This document shows, in pieces, positions 1 to 8,817 of a stretch of DNA of 64,000 nucleotides (positions are counted from its first letter, which is position 1; the number at the start of each line of letters is the position of its first letter). Origin of the DNA: Flavobacterium hercynium (lineage in GTDB: Bacteria; Bacteroidota; Bacteroidia; Flavobacteriales; Flavobacteriaceae); the NCBI RefSeq assembly GCF_002217285.1, contig NZ_MUGW01000015.1:20174-84173 (forward strand). The letters run 5' to 3'. Position numbers and translations under genes: made by a program. Below the pieces are notes generated by a model. It did no database searches, was not told the DNA's origin, and saw nothing but the letters and a program-made list of their open reading frames with translations.

Positions 1-814
1 TTTCTTTACCAAAGAAATTATGCTGTGACAAAATGGTATAGCGAAGCAGCAACTGATATGTTTCCGGTTTAATAATTTTTCCTTTGTGGAGATTATTATT
101 CCATATTGCCAAGTCATCTACTGTAGATAAAATACCAACTGCACCAAGGTTCTCAGGATTAATCATAGAATTAGTTACAGGTTTGTAGACATTGTTTTCA
201 ATAGAATAACCTGTTACTAAATTCGGAAATTGACCTTTAACATACACATTTGTGTTTTTCATTTTTAATTTCCTGAAAAGAGCGTTTGCCAGATCTGAAT
301 AGCTTTTCCCAGAAGTACCTTCTACAATTTTACCTAATAAGCTAAAGTTTAGATTTCCGTATTTATAATCACTTCCAGGTTTAAAAAGCAATGGTTTGTC
401 TAATGCAATGATTCCATGCGAATGATTCAGTAACTGATGAACTTTAACAGAATCTGCCCAAGGTTGAGTAAGCTGAGGCAGGTATTTTTTTATTGGTGCA
501 TTCACATCTATTTTACCTTGTTCCACTTCAAGTAAAACTAATACAGCAGTAATTAGCTTGCCATTTGACATAATCTCAAATTGACTGTCTTGCTGCAAAG
601 GTTTTTTAGTTGTCAAATCAGTAACTCCATGTATCTTTTTGTACAAAGTCTTTCCATTCTTTGAAATAAGAATTGCTCCATTAAATTTTGGATTAGCTAC
701 TTTAATTAAACTGTCGATTTTTGCAGTATAATCCTCTTTTTTTTGAGCAGTAGAATTGCAGCTTGAAAAAATAACAAATGCGAATAAGAAAGAAATTTTG
801 AGGAAAGAATTCAT
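1..814 (-). CDS. Serine hydrolase of the beta-lactamase/PBP family, lipoprotein (3' end outside window)
   Basis: The frame is open from an ATG at 814 to the left edge, so only the N-terminal 271 residues are present. They begin with a lipoprotein-type signal peptide ending in FSSC, placing the protein in the cell envelope. An SNGK tetrad inside a hydrophobic stretch fits the SxxK nucleophile motif, and YGN about 75 residues later fits the YxN motif of class C beta-lactamase/D-alanyl-D-alanine peptidase relatives. The third motif (HxG/KTG) would lie beyond the edge. The substrate cannot be told; many such proteins are esterases or peptidases rather than antibiotic-resistance enzymes. Confidence 0.8.
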   Translation of the reverse strand, partial: MNSFLKISFLFAFVIFSSCNSTAQKKEDYTAKIDSLIKVANPKFNGAILISKNGKTLYKKIHGVTDLTTKKPLQQDSQFEIMSNGKLITAVLVLLEVEQGKIDVNAPIKKYLPQLTQPWADSVKVHQLLNHSHGIIALDKPLLFKPGSDYKYGNLNFSLLGKIVEGTSGKSYSDLANALFRKLKMKNTNVYVKGQFPNLVTGYSIENNVYKPVTNSMINPENLGAVGILSTVDDLAIWNNNLHKGKIIKPETYQLLLRYTILSQHNFFGKE

Positions 815-1011
815 GAAGTGCTTGGTTTTTTGCTGGTTTACGGTTAATTTTTTGAAGTTCCGTTTTATAGTTTAAAAAAGGAAACTAAGTTATGAAAATT
901 AACGGTTTTAGGACTACAAAAAAGGGTTAAAGAATTGAAGATTTTTGCACTGTTAAAGCAACCAGTTTTTGAAAGGAAGTTACATGTTTTATAAGACGTA
1001 AAAAACGACTT

Positions 1012-1617
1012 TTATTCTAAGCGTTTAAACTCGTAAGCACTATTGTAACTAACACCTGCAGCTATAAATAGTAATAGTGCACCTTCATTGCATACCGCTT
1101 CATTTATTATAAGGTTGTTTTCTTTAGAAACTGCAATACGTCTTTTATTATTCTGACAGCCACCAAATAGATAAGGTATTCCGTTGCACTCCAAAAATTT
1201 ATTGTCGAGATAAAACATTCCGTCCTTTTTGAGTTCGCCTTTAATTTGCTGTTTTTTAACACTCTTATTATTTTTAAATAATTCGAGATTCAGCGTATTG
1301 TTATTAGTTAGAATTAATTCTAGATGGTAGAAATGAAGACCGTTTAGTGTAGAATCCAGATCGGTAAATTTTACAATTTCATTGGTCATGTAATTGTATG
1401 AGTTGATGTATTTTTTTAAGCTCTCTAAATTAGAATGCTCCTTTTTTCTGTCAAACTTTTTTATGGGAAAGAAACTATACTTTCCGTTAATAGAAAGTAC
1501 AGTTTCGGAATTCATTTTGTTATAATCGTTTTTAAACGTTTTATTTGAAAACGAGGCACAATTTAATAGAAAAATGGAAACCAGTAAAACCGCAAATATT
1601 CTCAATGTTGTAGCCAT
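1012..1617 (-). CDS. Hypothetical lipoprotein
   Basis: A 201-residue protein whose N-terminus is a hydrophobic signal ending in LLNC-A-S, suggesting export and lipidation. The rest is soluble, lysine- and asparagine-rich, and has four further cysteines near the C-terminus (two close to FGGC) and a hydrophobic patch before the end. I recognise no family. It stands alone between gaps of about 200 bases, and its upstream gap holds a pair of inverted 27-bp palindromes. Confidence 0.6.
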   Translation of the reverse strand: MATTLRIFAVLLVSIFLLNCASFSNKTFKNDYNKMNSETVLSINGKYSFFPIKKFDRKKEHSNLESLKKYINSYNYMTNEIVKFTDLDSTLNGLHFYHLELILTNNNTLNLELFKNNKSVKKQQIKGELKKDGMFYLDNKFLECNGIPYLFGGCQNNKRRIAVSKENNLIINEAVCNEGALLLFIAAGVSYNSAYEFKRLE

Positions 1618-1670
1618 ATTTGATTTTTTTATAAATAATTAATTTTTAATTCGTTGAGATTAATTTTATA

Positions 1671-1826
1671 CCTACAAGGTTTTGAAAACCTTGCAGGACG
1701 AGCAGTGTAAATACCCCTTGAAATTAATTATTTACTACTAGTTTCTATGTTCTTTTGTTTCGTAAATAAAAATAATACGTTATAATTTTGGAGCTATTTC
1801 CTGCAAGGTTTTCAAAACCTTGTAGG
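1671..1826. repeat. Pair of 27-bp palindromes in inverted orientation
   Basis: Copies at 1671-1697 and 1800-1826 are exact reverse complements of each other. Each is an imperfect palindrome built as CCTACAAGG-core-CCTTGCAGG. Related copies occur at 6611, 6673, 7086, 37711 and 38072, always between genes. Together the pair could form one long hairpin in the gap downstream of the SUFU gene. Confidence 0.8.
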
Positions 1827-1858
1827 TATTATTGAGCTTTCTATTGTGCTTAAATGCT

Positions 1859-2503
1859 TTACTTTCTGGTAAGATCAGTAATAAGCAAAGGGTTATCTTT
1901 TTTTAATTTATTTACTAAATCTTCAGCTGTTTCCGGATTTTCTTTTAAAGCTTCAAATTCCGCGGTTGTTATTCCTACGACTTGCAGGAAAGTAACTTCT
2001 CCGTGTGGCGTTTGTATTTTTTCGATTTCAGGATCAGCAACAAATAGCAATGCTGTAATTTCGGTTTCGGTGTCAAGTCGTATTGGGCCGTTGGCAGGCA
2101 TGTAATGGAGTTCCTCAAACCAATTTCCGCTGCTGAAAACATATTTTGCAATGTTTTGTAACAGAGGAATTACCCAGGTTGGTGTTTCTTTATCTTCTGA
2201 AAATGGTTTTAATCTAAAGGTAAGCTCAAAACCCCATTTGCTAAATTCGCCATCTACTTTTTCTTCGTCATAATACAGTTCCGAAAAGCCATACGTAACA
2301 TAATGAAAATGATCTGTTTGTTTTTTACTGTCGTAAATACTAATGCCATCTAGCGGATCAGGTCCGCCGAGCATGTAATGTATAGGAGGCGCAAAATGTT
2401 TAGGTTCCTGATTAGGATATAGACGGTCAAATTCTTTGTCGATGGATAACCAGCCAACAGCATCGTCTTCTGAAAATTCTTTCTTATATTCTTCTAATGT
2501 CAT
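1859..2503 (-). CDS. Suppressor-of-fused (SUFU) domain protein
   Basis: A protein of 214 residues; I chose the ATG at 2503 over a TTG two codons upstream. Almost the whole length matches the bacterial SUFU fold: an HYMLGGPDPLDG stretch near residue 45, the HYVTYGFSELYYDEE segment, then WGFELTFRLK and the late LLFVADPEIE block. Bacterial SUFU proteins are often found as immunity or adaptor proteins in polymorphic-toxin loci, a role known for the family but not shown here since no toxin is visible. It is the last gene of the minus-strand run 6306-1859. Confidence 0.85.
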   Translation of the reverse strand: MTLEEYKKEFSEDDAVGWLSIDKEFDRLYPNQEPKHFAPPIHYMLGGPDPLDGISIYDSKKQTDHFHYVTYGFSELYYDEEKVDGEFSKWGFELTFRLKPFSEDKETPTWVIPLLQNIAKYVFSSGNWFEELHYMPANGPIRLDTETEITALLFVADPEIEKIQTPHGEVTFLQVVGITTAEFEALKENPETAEDLVNKLKKDNPLLITDLTRK

Positions 2504-2568
2504 ATACAAGTTTTTTTAGGATTAAAAACTATGATACAAGATAGAGATTTCGTCGGAAAAATTAAATT

Positions 2569-3084
2569 TTATTTTGCTTCTAGTTTTTGCATTATTTGTG
2601 TTACCGAATCTTCCATACCTTTATAATAGTTCCCTTTTTTAAATTCCGGAACGGTATAATTAGAAATAATTTCGGTGGTTTGACTATCGTCTAGTTTGTA
2701 TTTGATAAATGACGAACCTAAAACCTGAATCTGTCTCATTTGTTTGCTTACAACAATTAAAACGGAAGGTTCGGTTTTTAAATCAGTAGTCAGGTATTTG
2801 TCTAAAGCCTGAGAATATTCAGAAAAATTCCCATACGAACCAGCTGAAGAAGTGGTTACGATGATAATTTTGTATAATGCCTTTTTTTCGAATGATTTTA
2901 AAGTTGTATTTAAAGTAGTGATTTGAGTTGGAGTAAGTATTTTCTCAAAGTCATTTACATAATCGTATGCTTTTGCAAAATCTTTGTTTATTTCTGATTT
3001 AGCTGCAACGTCTTTTTTTGTTTGAGAATGAACGCAATTAATTGATAACAAAGTAATTGTAATAATAAAGAAGATCTTTTTCAT
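2569..3084 (-). CDS. TPM domain protein, exported
   Basis: A 171-residue protein with an N-terminal signal (possibly lipoprotein, cysteine at residue 17). From about residue 40 it carries a TPM domain: a YVNDFEKILTP opening, an alternating strand/helix core with IIIVTT, and PSVLIVVSKQMRQIQV, like the YgcG/TPM family. TPM proteins act in the periplasm or membrane and some assist photosystem repair or respiratory-complex assembly in other organisms; the role here is unknown. It lacks the transmembrane and glycine-rich tail common in longer relatives. Confidence 0.8.
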   Translation of the reverse strand: MKKIFFIITITLLSINCVHSQTKKDVAAKSEINKDFAKAYDYVNDFEKILTPTQITTLNTTLKSFEKKALYKIIIVTTSSAGSYGNFSEYSQALDKYLTTDLKTEPSVLIVVSKQMRQIQVLGSSFIKYKLDDSQTTEIISNYTVPEFKKGNYYKGMEDSVTQIMQKLEAK

Positions 3085-3239
3085 TGTATACTCAGGATAA
3101 GATTTGGTACGGCGAAAATACCGTTTTATTATTATAAATTGCAGTGTTTTGGGATACTAAAAAGTTAATCTTTTGCAATTTTTAAATGCTATAACAAAAG
3201 TCATATTTGTTGTTAAGTTTGTTTAAGGAAAAAAGAAAA

Positions 3240-3272
3240 AAAATCCGACTTGTTTTCACAAATCGGATTTAA
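3240..3272 (-). terminator. Rho-independent terminator
   Basis: An AAATCCGA...TCGGATTT hairpin just after the stop of the DUF2314-ankyrin gene, with A-tracts on the plus strand that read as U-tracts on the minus strand. It implies that the TPM and SUFU genes have their own promoter or depend on read-through. Confidence 0.7.
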
Positions 3273-3278
3273 ATACTG

Positions 3279-4025
3279 TTATAAAAGTGGAAGCAGGTGT
3301 TCCCATTTTAAGCTTTCAGCAAAATCTCTAGCTGTTTTATTATCATGTGTTTTTGCATTCTTGTCTGCTCCTAAATCTAATAATACCTTTACAATGGTAC
3401 TATTTCCTGCAATGGCTTCGCGATGCAAAAAAGTATATCCAAATTCATCTTCACCGTTTAGTTCATTTGGATTTTCTTTTATAAAATTAGCCAAACTGTC
3501 TTTCATATTAATGCTCATTGGATGTTCCGTAAGGTTTTCAGGTTTTTCTTTCTGTTCGTAAGCAACCAGAATATCATTGTAATCTCCAAAATCCATTCCC
3601 CAGGCATCATCGTGCTCTTGTCTTTCGGTTTCGCTCATTTCAGATCGCATTGCCTGAATTGTAAAGCCTCCGTATGTTTTATCCTGAGTTGCAAATAACC
3701 AATCGCTGATTTGGTTTATCGGAATTTCAACGTAGTCTCCGTTACTTACATTGGTTAAATCATTTGGATCGTTGACCAAAATTCCTTTGATTTTTTCGCC
3801 ATCAAAGTTGATCTCGTTTATCCACATGTGTTCTACAATTGTTTCATCGTCTATTTCTTGTGTAAAGGCTAGTTTTACACAGGCAACATCAAGAGCAGGA
3901 ATGATGCGTCTGTATTCCCAGGATAGTTCTCTCCAGAAATATTTGAATGTTTCTTGTGCTCTCTCGAAGGCGTTTATCATATTTTGACTTTCTCCGTCTG
4001 CAAAGAATATCGGTGTGTTTTCCAT
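3279..4025 (-). CDS. DUF2314-like domain plus ankyrin repeats
   Basis: A 248-residue protein with two parts. Residues 1-150 resemble DUF2314 (YegJ-like): an AFERAQETFKYFWREL helix, then strands with HMWINEI and a GDYVEIPINQISDW segment. Residues 170-248 hold about two ankyrin repeats, with GYTFLHREAIAGN and VVKVLLDLGADKNAKTHDN. DUF2314 and ankyrin proteins both recur as immunity proteins in bacterial toxin systems, but the role here is an inference from family habits. It sits between two terminators. Confidence 0.75.
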   Translation of the reverse strand: MENTPIFFADGESQNMINAFERAQETFKYFWRELSWEYRRIIPALDVACVKLAFTQEIDDETIVEHMWINEINFDGEKIKGILVNDPNDLTNVSNGDYVEIPINQISDWLFATQDKTYGGFTIQAMRSEMSETERQEHDDAWGMDFGDYNDILVAYEQKEKPENLTEHPMSINMKDSLANFIKENPNELNGEDEFGYTFLHREAIAGNSTIVKVLLDLGADKNAKTHDNKTARDFAESLKWEHLLPLL

Positions 4026-4082
4026 TAGGTATTAATTTAAAAGTATAATTTTTTTAAAGCGTTTTGAGTAATTTTAAACGAA

Positions 4083-4122
4083 TAAAAAACCGATTTGTTT
4101 TTTGCAAATCGGTCTTTTTATA
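4083..4122 (-). terminator. Rho-independent terminator
   Basis: ACCGATTTG and CAAATCGGT arms around a short loop, flanked by A and T tracts, directly after the stop at 4140. It reads as a strong hairpin plus U-tract on the minus strand. Confidence 0.8.
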
Positions 4123-4139
4123 CTCAAAACAAAGTGAGA

Positions 4140-5090
4140 TTAGAAATTTACATCGTCTGCAATATTTCCACCTTGTTCTGCTGCAAATTTAGCAGCATAT
4201 TCTTTTTGTTTTCCTTGTTGATAATCATGAAAGTGGTGAATGTCGTCTGAACTCCAGTTTTGATTTTGCTCTGTCATCCATTGCATTGCTGCAGATTGAA
4301 AATCGGCAAGGTTAATTCCGAAGTTTTCCAGAATCCATTGTGCACCATCGATTCCGTATTCGTAAGCTGCTTGTCTCGCTCCTGCAAGTTCTTCGTAGAA
4401 ATAACGGTCTGTTCTGATTTTTTCAAGATTTGCCGCTCCTTCTTCTGAAATTTCAGCGTTTACATTTTCTAATTGAGGAAGCGTTACATTTTCAGCGAAA
4501 TATTGTCCAAACAAAGTAGTCACTGTAAACGAAGTATCTTGTGCCATACGTTGTGGCCAGATGGTATTTAATTCTTCCCACACTGCAGGTTCGATACCCA
4601 TTGCTTTACAAACTTCAAGGTAATCTACTCCGGCACTGATTTTAATAGTCATTGCAGTATAAGCTCTTAAATCGATACCATGTACCGGCTCAAGAAACGG
4701 ATTACCATCAGCAACTTTTACAAATCCTGAAGTTTGAACTCCAGTATATTTTAATGAATTAGCGTGCTCAAATCGAATCATTTGATCGGAGTCGCAGTTG
4801 TTCCATTCTGTATAAACTTCTCTTCTGTAATTAAAGTAAATGTTTTGAATGTCTTTCTCATCAAGATCTTCACCGCTTTCGCGTTCGTCTGCGATCCAGG
4901 CTTCAGCTCTTTCAGCAACTTCGTCATCAAAATCTTCGACGTCGTAATGTGTTCCGTGCAACGTTTCAGGATCGTATTCTACTTCCTGATATTCATTGTC
5001 GTAATTATCATTTGAAGCTTCTGCTTGTTCGTAATTTTGATTTTCTTGTTTGTCGTCTCCATTTTGAGATCCAAAGAGTTTTTTAAACAT
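4140..5090 (-). CDS. Unrecognised acidic protein (DUF6620-like?)
   Basis: A 316-residue protein. It starts with a short MFKKLFG segment, followed by a strongly acidic, asparagine/glutamate-rich stretch to about residue 60, then a helical soluble domain with repeated aromatic residues (WIADERESGEDLDEKD, AYTAMTIKISAGVDYLEV). There is no signal peptide or membrane helix. I think it belongs to a Bacteroidetes family of unknown function, possibly DUF6620, but cannot confirm this. It begins 29 bases after the coiled-coil gene, whose product also starts with an MFGLFKK-like peptide, so the two are probably co-transcribed and may share a target or location. Confidence 0.6.
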   Translation of the reverse strand: MFKKLFGSQNGDDKQENQNYEQAEASNDNYDNEYQEVEYDPETLHGTHYDVEDFDDEVAERAEAWIADERESGEDLDEKDIQNIYFNYRREVYTEWNNCDSDQMIRFEHANSLKYTGVQTSGFVKVADGNPFLEPVHGIDLRAYTAMTIKISAGVDYLEVCKAMGIEPAVWEELNTIWPQRMAQDTSFTVTTLFGQYFAENVTLPQLENVNAEISEEGAANLEKIRTDRYFYEELAGARQAAYEYGIDGAQWILENFGINLADFQSAAMQWMTEQNQNWSSDDIHHFHDYQQGKQKEYAAKFAAEQGGNIADDVNF

Positions 5091-5119
5091 TGTTCTGTCT
5101 TTTGGGATTAATAAAAATT

Positions 5120-6052
5120 TTATTGTGTAATTTGATTTTGATACATTTTTTCGTTGTGCTCTTTTAAATCGGGTGTGATCTTATTCCATTCGTCATACAT
5201 AGCTCTCAAATAGATCTGACGTAATTTTGGAGCATTTTTAACAGCAAATTTTCTTTGTTCGTCAAGATCATCCATTTTGGATTGGATTTCGCTGAGCACT
5301 TTTTTGTCTGATTGGTGAATTTTACTGAGACTTAATTCATGACGTTGCAGGTATAAAGCGTGTTCTTTGCCACTTTCGGTTTCGAATTCCTGATACAAAT
5401 GTGCCGTTCTTTGTTCGGCTAAATCTCGAGCAATATTTTGCAGATTTCTACTTAATGTACTTGGTGCAAATGTGTTTTGTGTTTGACAATACTGACAGGT
5501 AATATAGGTCTCGATCAAAAAGATTTTTTCGATTAGAATGCCGGCACCACATTGTGTACAATGAAATTTATCTTTAATGGTTTCGTATTCGTCCAGTATT
5601 TTTTGATATTCGATTTCGAGATCACGTTGCTTTGTTGTCTCAATTTGATTTCTCCAATAATCATATTTGTCTTCAAAATCGTTATGGCGATCAGAACAGC
5701 GGTTTCTAAAATCAGAAACGACATTGTGGTGTTTGCTTAAAACAGAAATCTGGGAATTGTAATCGTAGTAAACGTTTAGTATTTTTTCTTCGTAAGTATC
5801 TCTGGCTTTTTCTCGGATATTAGACAATTGACCATTTACGCCTGAATACACCTTGTGAAAAGTTCTTTTGTAAAGATCATCATCTGTTTGCAAAATTTCT
5901 TTTAATTCTGGAATAGCTGCATTGGCAAACTCTTCCATTTTTGCTTCTAATTTTTCTAAAAAAGTAAACCATCGTTCTTGCGATTCCTGAAGTTCAGTAT
6001 ACCATTCAGGATTGGTTTCTTCTTCTTTTTGTTTTTTAAATAATCCGAACAC
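5120..6052 (-). CDS. Coiled-coil protein with internal zinc ribbon
   Basis: A 310-residue protein that begins at GTG (no in-frame ATG nearby). It opens with MFGLFKK, then a charged helical region to about residue 160 likely to form coiled coils. A zinc ribbon follows with cysteine pairs CTQC (165/168) and CQYC (186/189), then a second long helical region. No enzyme motif is seen. It lies 11 bases after a small zinc-ribbon gene and 29 bases before the acidic protein gene, so the three form a likely operon. A scaffold or adaptor role is plausible but unproven. Confidence 0.65.
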   Translation of the reverse strand: MFGLFKKQKEEETNPEWYTELQESQERWFTFLEKLEAKMEEFANAAIPELKEILQTDDDLYKRTFHKVYSGVNGQLSNIREKARDTYEEKILNVYYDYNSQISVLSKHHNVVSDFRNRCSDRHNDFEDKYDYWRNQIETTKQRDLEIEYQKILDEYETIKDKFHCTQCGAGILIEKIFLIETYITCQYCQTQNTFAPSTLSRNLQNIARDLAEQRTAHLYQEFETESGKEHALYLQRHELSLSKIHQSDKKVLSEIQSKMDDLDEQRKFAVKNAPKLRQIYLRAMYDEWNKITPDLKEHNEKMYQNQITQ

Positions 6053-6063
6053 TATTTTTATAT

Positions 6064-6306
6064 TTAAATTGAATTATCTTCTTTTTTAATGTAAACACCA
6101 TCAGTAAGTTTGACAGTTAAAAACTCAAATCCGCAATAGGCGCAATTGGTTATGCCATCTTTTTTAGCTCTTCCGGCACCACAATTTGGACAATCTCTTG
6201 TATTGAGTTGTGCTTCGTTTGTTTCGAACTCACCACCGTAATTGGTTTGATTTTGGGCTCTTTGTTTTAGCTTGTCTAAAAACGAATTGACTTTTTTTTC
6301 TTCCAT
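6064..6306 (-). CDS. Small zinc-ribbon protein
   Basis: An 80-residue protein. A basic helical N-terminus is followed by a zinc ribbon with CPNC (C39/C42) and CAYC (C55/C58) pairs and a short tail. It is the first gene of the tightly packed minus-strand run that continues with the coiled-coil zinc-ribbon gene. Such ribbons bind nucleic acid or protein partners; nothing shows which. Confidence 0.6.
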   Translation of the reverse strand: MEEKKVNSFLDKLKQRAQNQTNYGGEFETNEAQLNTRDCPNCGAGRAKKDGITNCAYCGFEFLTVKLTDGVYIKKEDNSI

Positions 6307-6610
6307 TACAATTGGCTTAATAATTCGATTTTATTATTTATAAAGAATAAAAATAAGAATTTTAAAATGATGAGAATATTTTTTCATGTCAAGTTTTTAA
6401 CAAATTTTTATTTGGTAGCATCTTCTGCATAAATGGATTGGACTACTTTGTAATTGGTTATTGTTTAAACGAAGTCTTTTTTATTAACAATGGATTCCTT
6501 GTTAAGTGTTTTGTTTATGGTTGTCACTTTGCATTTATTCATACGCTGATGATACAGATTCGCTTTGCGAAAACGCGGATTTCTACGGATTTTTATGTTT
6601 GTTTTGATTT

Positions 6611-6699
6611 CCTATAATGTTTCCAAAACCTTGTAGGTATAAATAAGACGTCGGTTTGAATATCTAGGAAGAACTACAAGGTTTTGGAAACCTTGCAGG
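6611..6699. repeat. Second pair of 27-bp palindromes
   Basis: Copies at 6611-6637 and 6673-6699 belong to the same family as 1671/1800 and are again in opposite orientation, about 35 bases apart. The left copy is degraded in one arm (CCTATAATG instead of a CCTGCAAGG-type arm). Confidence 0.75.
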
Positions 6700-6830
6700 A
6701 TTGAGAATCGAAGTATGCGAAAGATTGGATTTTTTTGGATTTTTTACTGGACCACAGGGAAGATTCTTGTGCTAGCAAAGGGATAATTTATGTGAAATAT
6801 TTTTCAATATTTCGCTATCAGGTATTTTAT

Positions 6831-7055
6831 TCAAAGTTCCGTAGGAACGATATATTTTGTAGCAACGGATTTTAATCCGTTGATTATATAACGACCGTAG
6901 CTAAAGTTCCATAGGAACGATCCATTTTGACCAGCTTTGTTTGAGAATATGCATAAAATATCGGCCGATCCTATGGATCTTTTTTTCTATTCTGTACGAT
7001 AAAACCGGATTAAAATCCGGCTCTACAATATCAGCCGAGCCTATGGCTCTTTACA
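6831..7055. repeat. Composite palindromic repeat, copy 1
   Basis: A 225-base element made of successive small palindromes: GTTCC-GTA-GGAAC, CAACGGATT/AATCCGTTG, GTTCC-ATA-GGAAC, GATCC-TAT-GGATC, ACCGGAT/ATCCGGC and GAGCC-TAT-GGCTC. The second half is an inverted, diverged version of the first. Copy 2, nearly identical, lies in inverted orientation at 37767-37990. The stems differ between units but stay paired, a covariation pattern expected for REP/BIME-like elements. No coding frame is present. Confidence 0.85.
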
Positions 7056-7085
7056 TACAAAACGTAATAAAAACAAGTCAAAACA

Positions 7086-7112
7086 CCTACAAGGTTTTGG
7101 AAATATTGCAGG
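7086..7112. repeat. 27-bp palindrome, diverged copy
   Basis: Starts CCTACAAGGTTTTGG like the others, but the right arm reads ATATTGCAGG, so pairing is weakened. It sits between the composite element and the structured repeat at 7139. Confidence 0.7.
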
Positions 7113-7138
7113 AGAAATTACTTTAACTGGTTTTGCGT

Positions 7139-7220
7139 GAAGGATGGGAGCGGCATCCTTTTGTGGCGGGGTTCGCCATAAAAGATACAGCGGACAGCCT
7201 GACCCGGAGGGACACGCCAT
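7139..7220 (+). ncRNA. Structured dispersed repeat, RNA-like (copy 1)
   Basis: Shares GCGGCATCCTTTTG and AAAGATACAGCGGACAGC with a copy at 39075 and, more loosely, one at 59221. The segment between these blocks varies in sequence but keeps a hairpin (here TGGCG/CGCCA), suggesting that folding is conserved. It resembles what I remember of the flavobacterial Flavo-1 RNA motif; this identification is unverified, and it may be only a mobile repeat. Confidence 0.45.
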
Positions 7221-7239
7221 AGCAACTGGAATGAATAAA

Positions 7240-7275
7240 AAAATCCGATCTGCTTTCACAAATCGGATTTTTTAA
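7240..7275 (-). terminator. Rho-independent terminator of lpd
   Basis: AAATCCGAT...ATCGGATTT hairpin with a long A-tract on the plus strand (U-tract on minus), just beyond the lpd stop. It is nearly the same hairpin sequence as the one at 3240. Confidence 0.8.
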
Positions 7276-7311
7276 ATTGAAAATTATATATAACCGTAAA
7301 ACGGTCTATTT

Positions 7312-8700
7312 TTACAAGTGAATTACTTCGCCGTAAGCATCTGCCACAGCTTCCATAACTGCCTCGCTCATTGTTGGGTGAGGGTGGATAGATTTAAGGA
7401 TTTCATGACCTGTAGTTTCTAGTTTACGAGCTACAACTGCTTCAGCAATCATATCTGTAACTCCAGCACCAATCATGTGGCATCCTAACCATTCTCCGTA
7501 TTTAGCATCGAAGATTACTTTTACGAATCCATCAGCAGCACCGGCAGCTTTTGCTTTTCCTGAGGCTGAGAATGGGAATTTTCCAACTTTTAATTCGTAT
7601 CCTTTTTCTTTTGCTTGTTTTTCAGTTAAACCTACTGAAGCGATTTCTGGAGTTGCATAAGTACAACCAGGAACGTTTCCGTAATCAATTGGGTCTACGT
7701 GTAAACCTGCAATTTTTTCTACACAGTTGATTCCTTCTGCAGAAGCTACGTGAGCTAAAGCCTGACCTGGAGTAACGTCTCCAATTGCGTAGTATCCTGG
7801 AATGTTTGTTTGGTTGTAAGCGTTTACTAAGATTTTGTCTCTGTCTACAGCGATACCAACTTCTTCAAGTCCTATGTTTTCGATGTTTGTTTTGATTCCA
7901 ACTGCAGAAAGTACGATGTCAGCTTCAAGAATTTCTTCTCCTTTTGCTGTTTTTACAGTTGCTTTTACGCCTGTTCCGGTAGTATCAATTTTCTCTACAG
8001 AAGAGTTTGTCATGATTTTAACTCCCGCTTTTTTCATAGAACGCTCCATTTGCTTAGAAATGTCTTCGTCTTCAACAGGAACGATGTTTGGCATAAATTC
8101 TACAATAGTAACTTCTGTTCCCATTGAGTTGTAGAAATGTGCAAATTCTACTCCAATTGCACCTGAACCTACAATGATCATAGATTTTGGCTGTGTTGGT
8201 AATGTCATTGCCTGACGGTATCCAATAACTTTTTGTCCGTCTTGTGGTAAGTTTGGTAATTCGCGAGAACGTGCTCCTGTAGCAATGATAATGTGATCTG
8301 CGCTATATTCTGTTACTTTATTGTCTTTGTCTGTAACGTCAAGTTTTTTTCCTGGTTTTAGTTTACCAAAACCTTCGATAACGTCAATTTTGTTTTTTTT
8401 CATTAAGAATTGAACTCCTTTGCTCATTCCTTCAGCTACACCGCGGCTACGTTGTACTACTGCTGGGAAATCTTTATCAAACTCAGAAACTTTCAATCCA
8501 TAATCAGAAGCGTGCTTTAAATAATCAAAAACCTGAGCTGATTTTAATAATGCTTTTGTTGGAATACATCCCCAGTTTAAGCAAACACCACCTAAATTTT
8601 CTTTTTCAACTACAGCTACTTTAAAGCCTAATTGAGATGCTCTAATAGCAGTAACATATCCGCCAGGACCACTTCCTAAAACAATAACGTCGTATTTCAT
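7312..8700 (-). CDS. lpdA: Dihydrolipoyl dehydrogenase (E3)
   Basis: The FAD enzyme that reoxidises dihydrolipoamide in 2-oxoacid dehydrogenase complexes and the glycine cleavage system, passing electrons to NAD+. At 462 residues it is full length. Visible motifs: FAD-binding GSGPGGY at the N-terminus, the redox disulfide in GGVCLNWGCIPTK, NAD-binding GSGAIGVEFA, a second FAD contact AIGDV, and the catalytic His-Glu pair region HPHPTMSEA near the C-terminus. It stands alone with its own terminator; no E1 or E2 gene is adjacent. Confidence 0.97.
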   Translation of the reverse strand: MKYDVIVLGSGPGGYVTAIRASQLGFKVAVVEKENLGGVCLNWGCIPTKALLKSAQVFDYLKHASDYGLKVSEFDKDFPAVVQRSRGVAEGMSKGVQFLMKKNKIDVIEGFGKLKPGKKLDVTDKDNKVTEYSADHIIIATGARSRELPNLPQDGQKVIGYRQAMTLPTQPKSMIIVGSGAIGVEFAHFYNSMGTEVTIVEFMPNIVPVEDEDISKQMERSMKKAGVKIMTNSSVEKIDTTGTGVKATVKTAKGEEILEADIVLSAVGIKTNIENIGLEEVGIAVDRDKILVNAYNQTNIPGYYAIGDVTPGQALAHVASAEGINCVEKIAGLHVDPIDYGNVPGCTYATPEIASVGLTEKQAKEKGYELKVGKFPFSASGKAKAAGAADGFVKVIFDAKYGEWLGCHMIGAGVTDMIAEAVVARKLETTGHEILKSIHPHPTMSEAVMEAVADAYGEVIHL

Positions 8701-8817
8701 TTTTTTTGTTTTTAGTATTTATTACCGAAAATGAAGTTCATAAGTCCGAAGATCATTTTCTCGTTTTTCTTTGTGATGCGAATTTAAGGATTTATTTTAA
8801 AAAACACTTTAAAAAAA

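Larger units (their letters stand above)
6307..7311. other. Gene-free stretch of about 1 kb filled with repeats
   Basis: No credible coding frame. The stretch holds two 27-bp palindromes (6611, 6673), the 225-bp composite element (6831-7055), a third palindrome (7086), a structured repeat (7139-7220) and the lpd terminator. The part from 6307 to 6600 shows only AT-rich sequence in which I see nothing specific. Confidence 0.7.
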
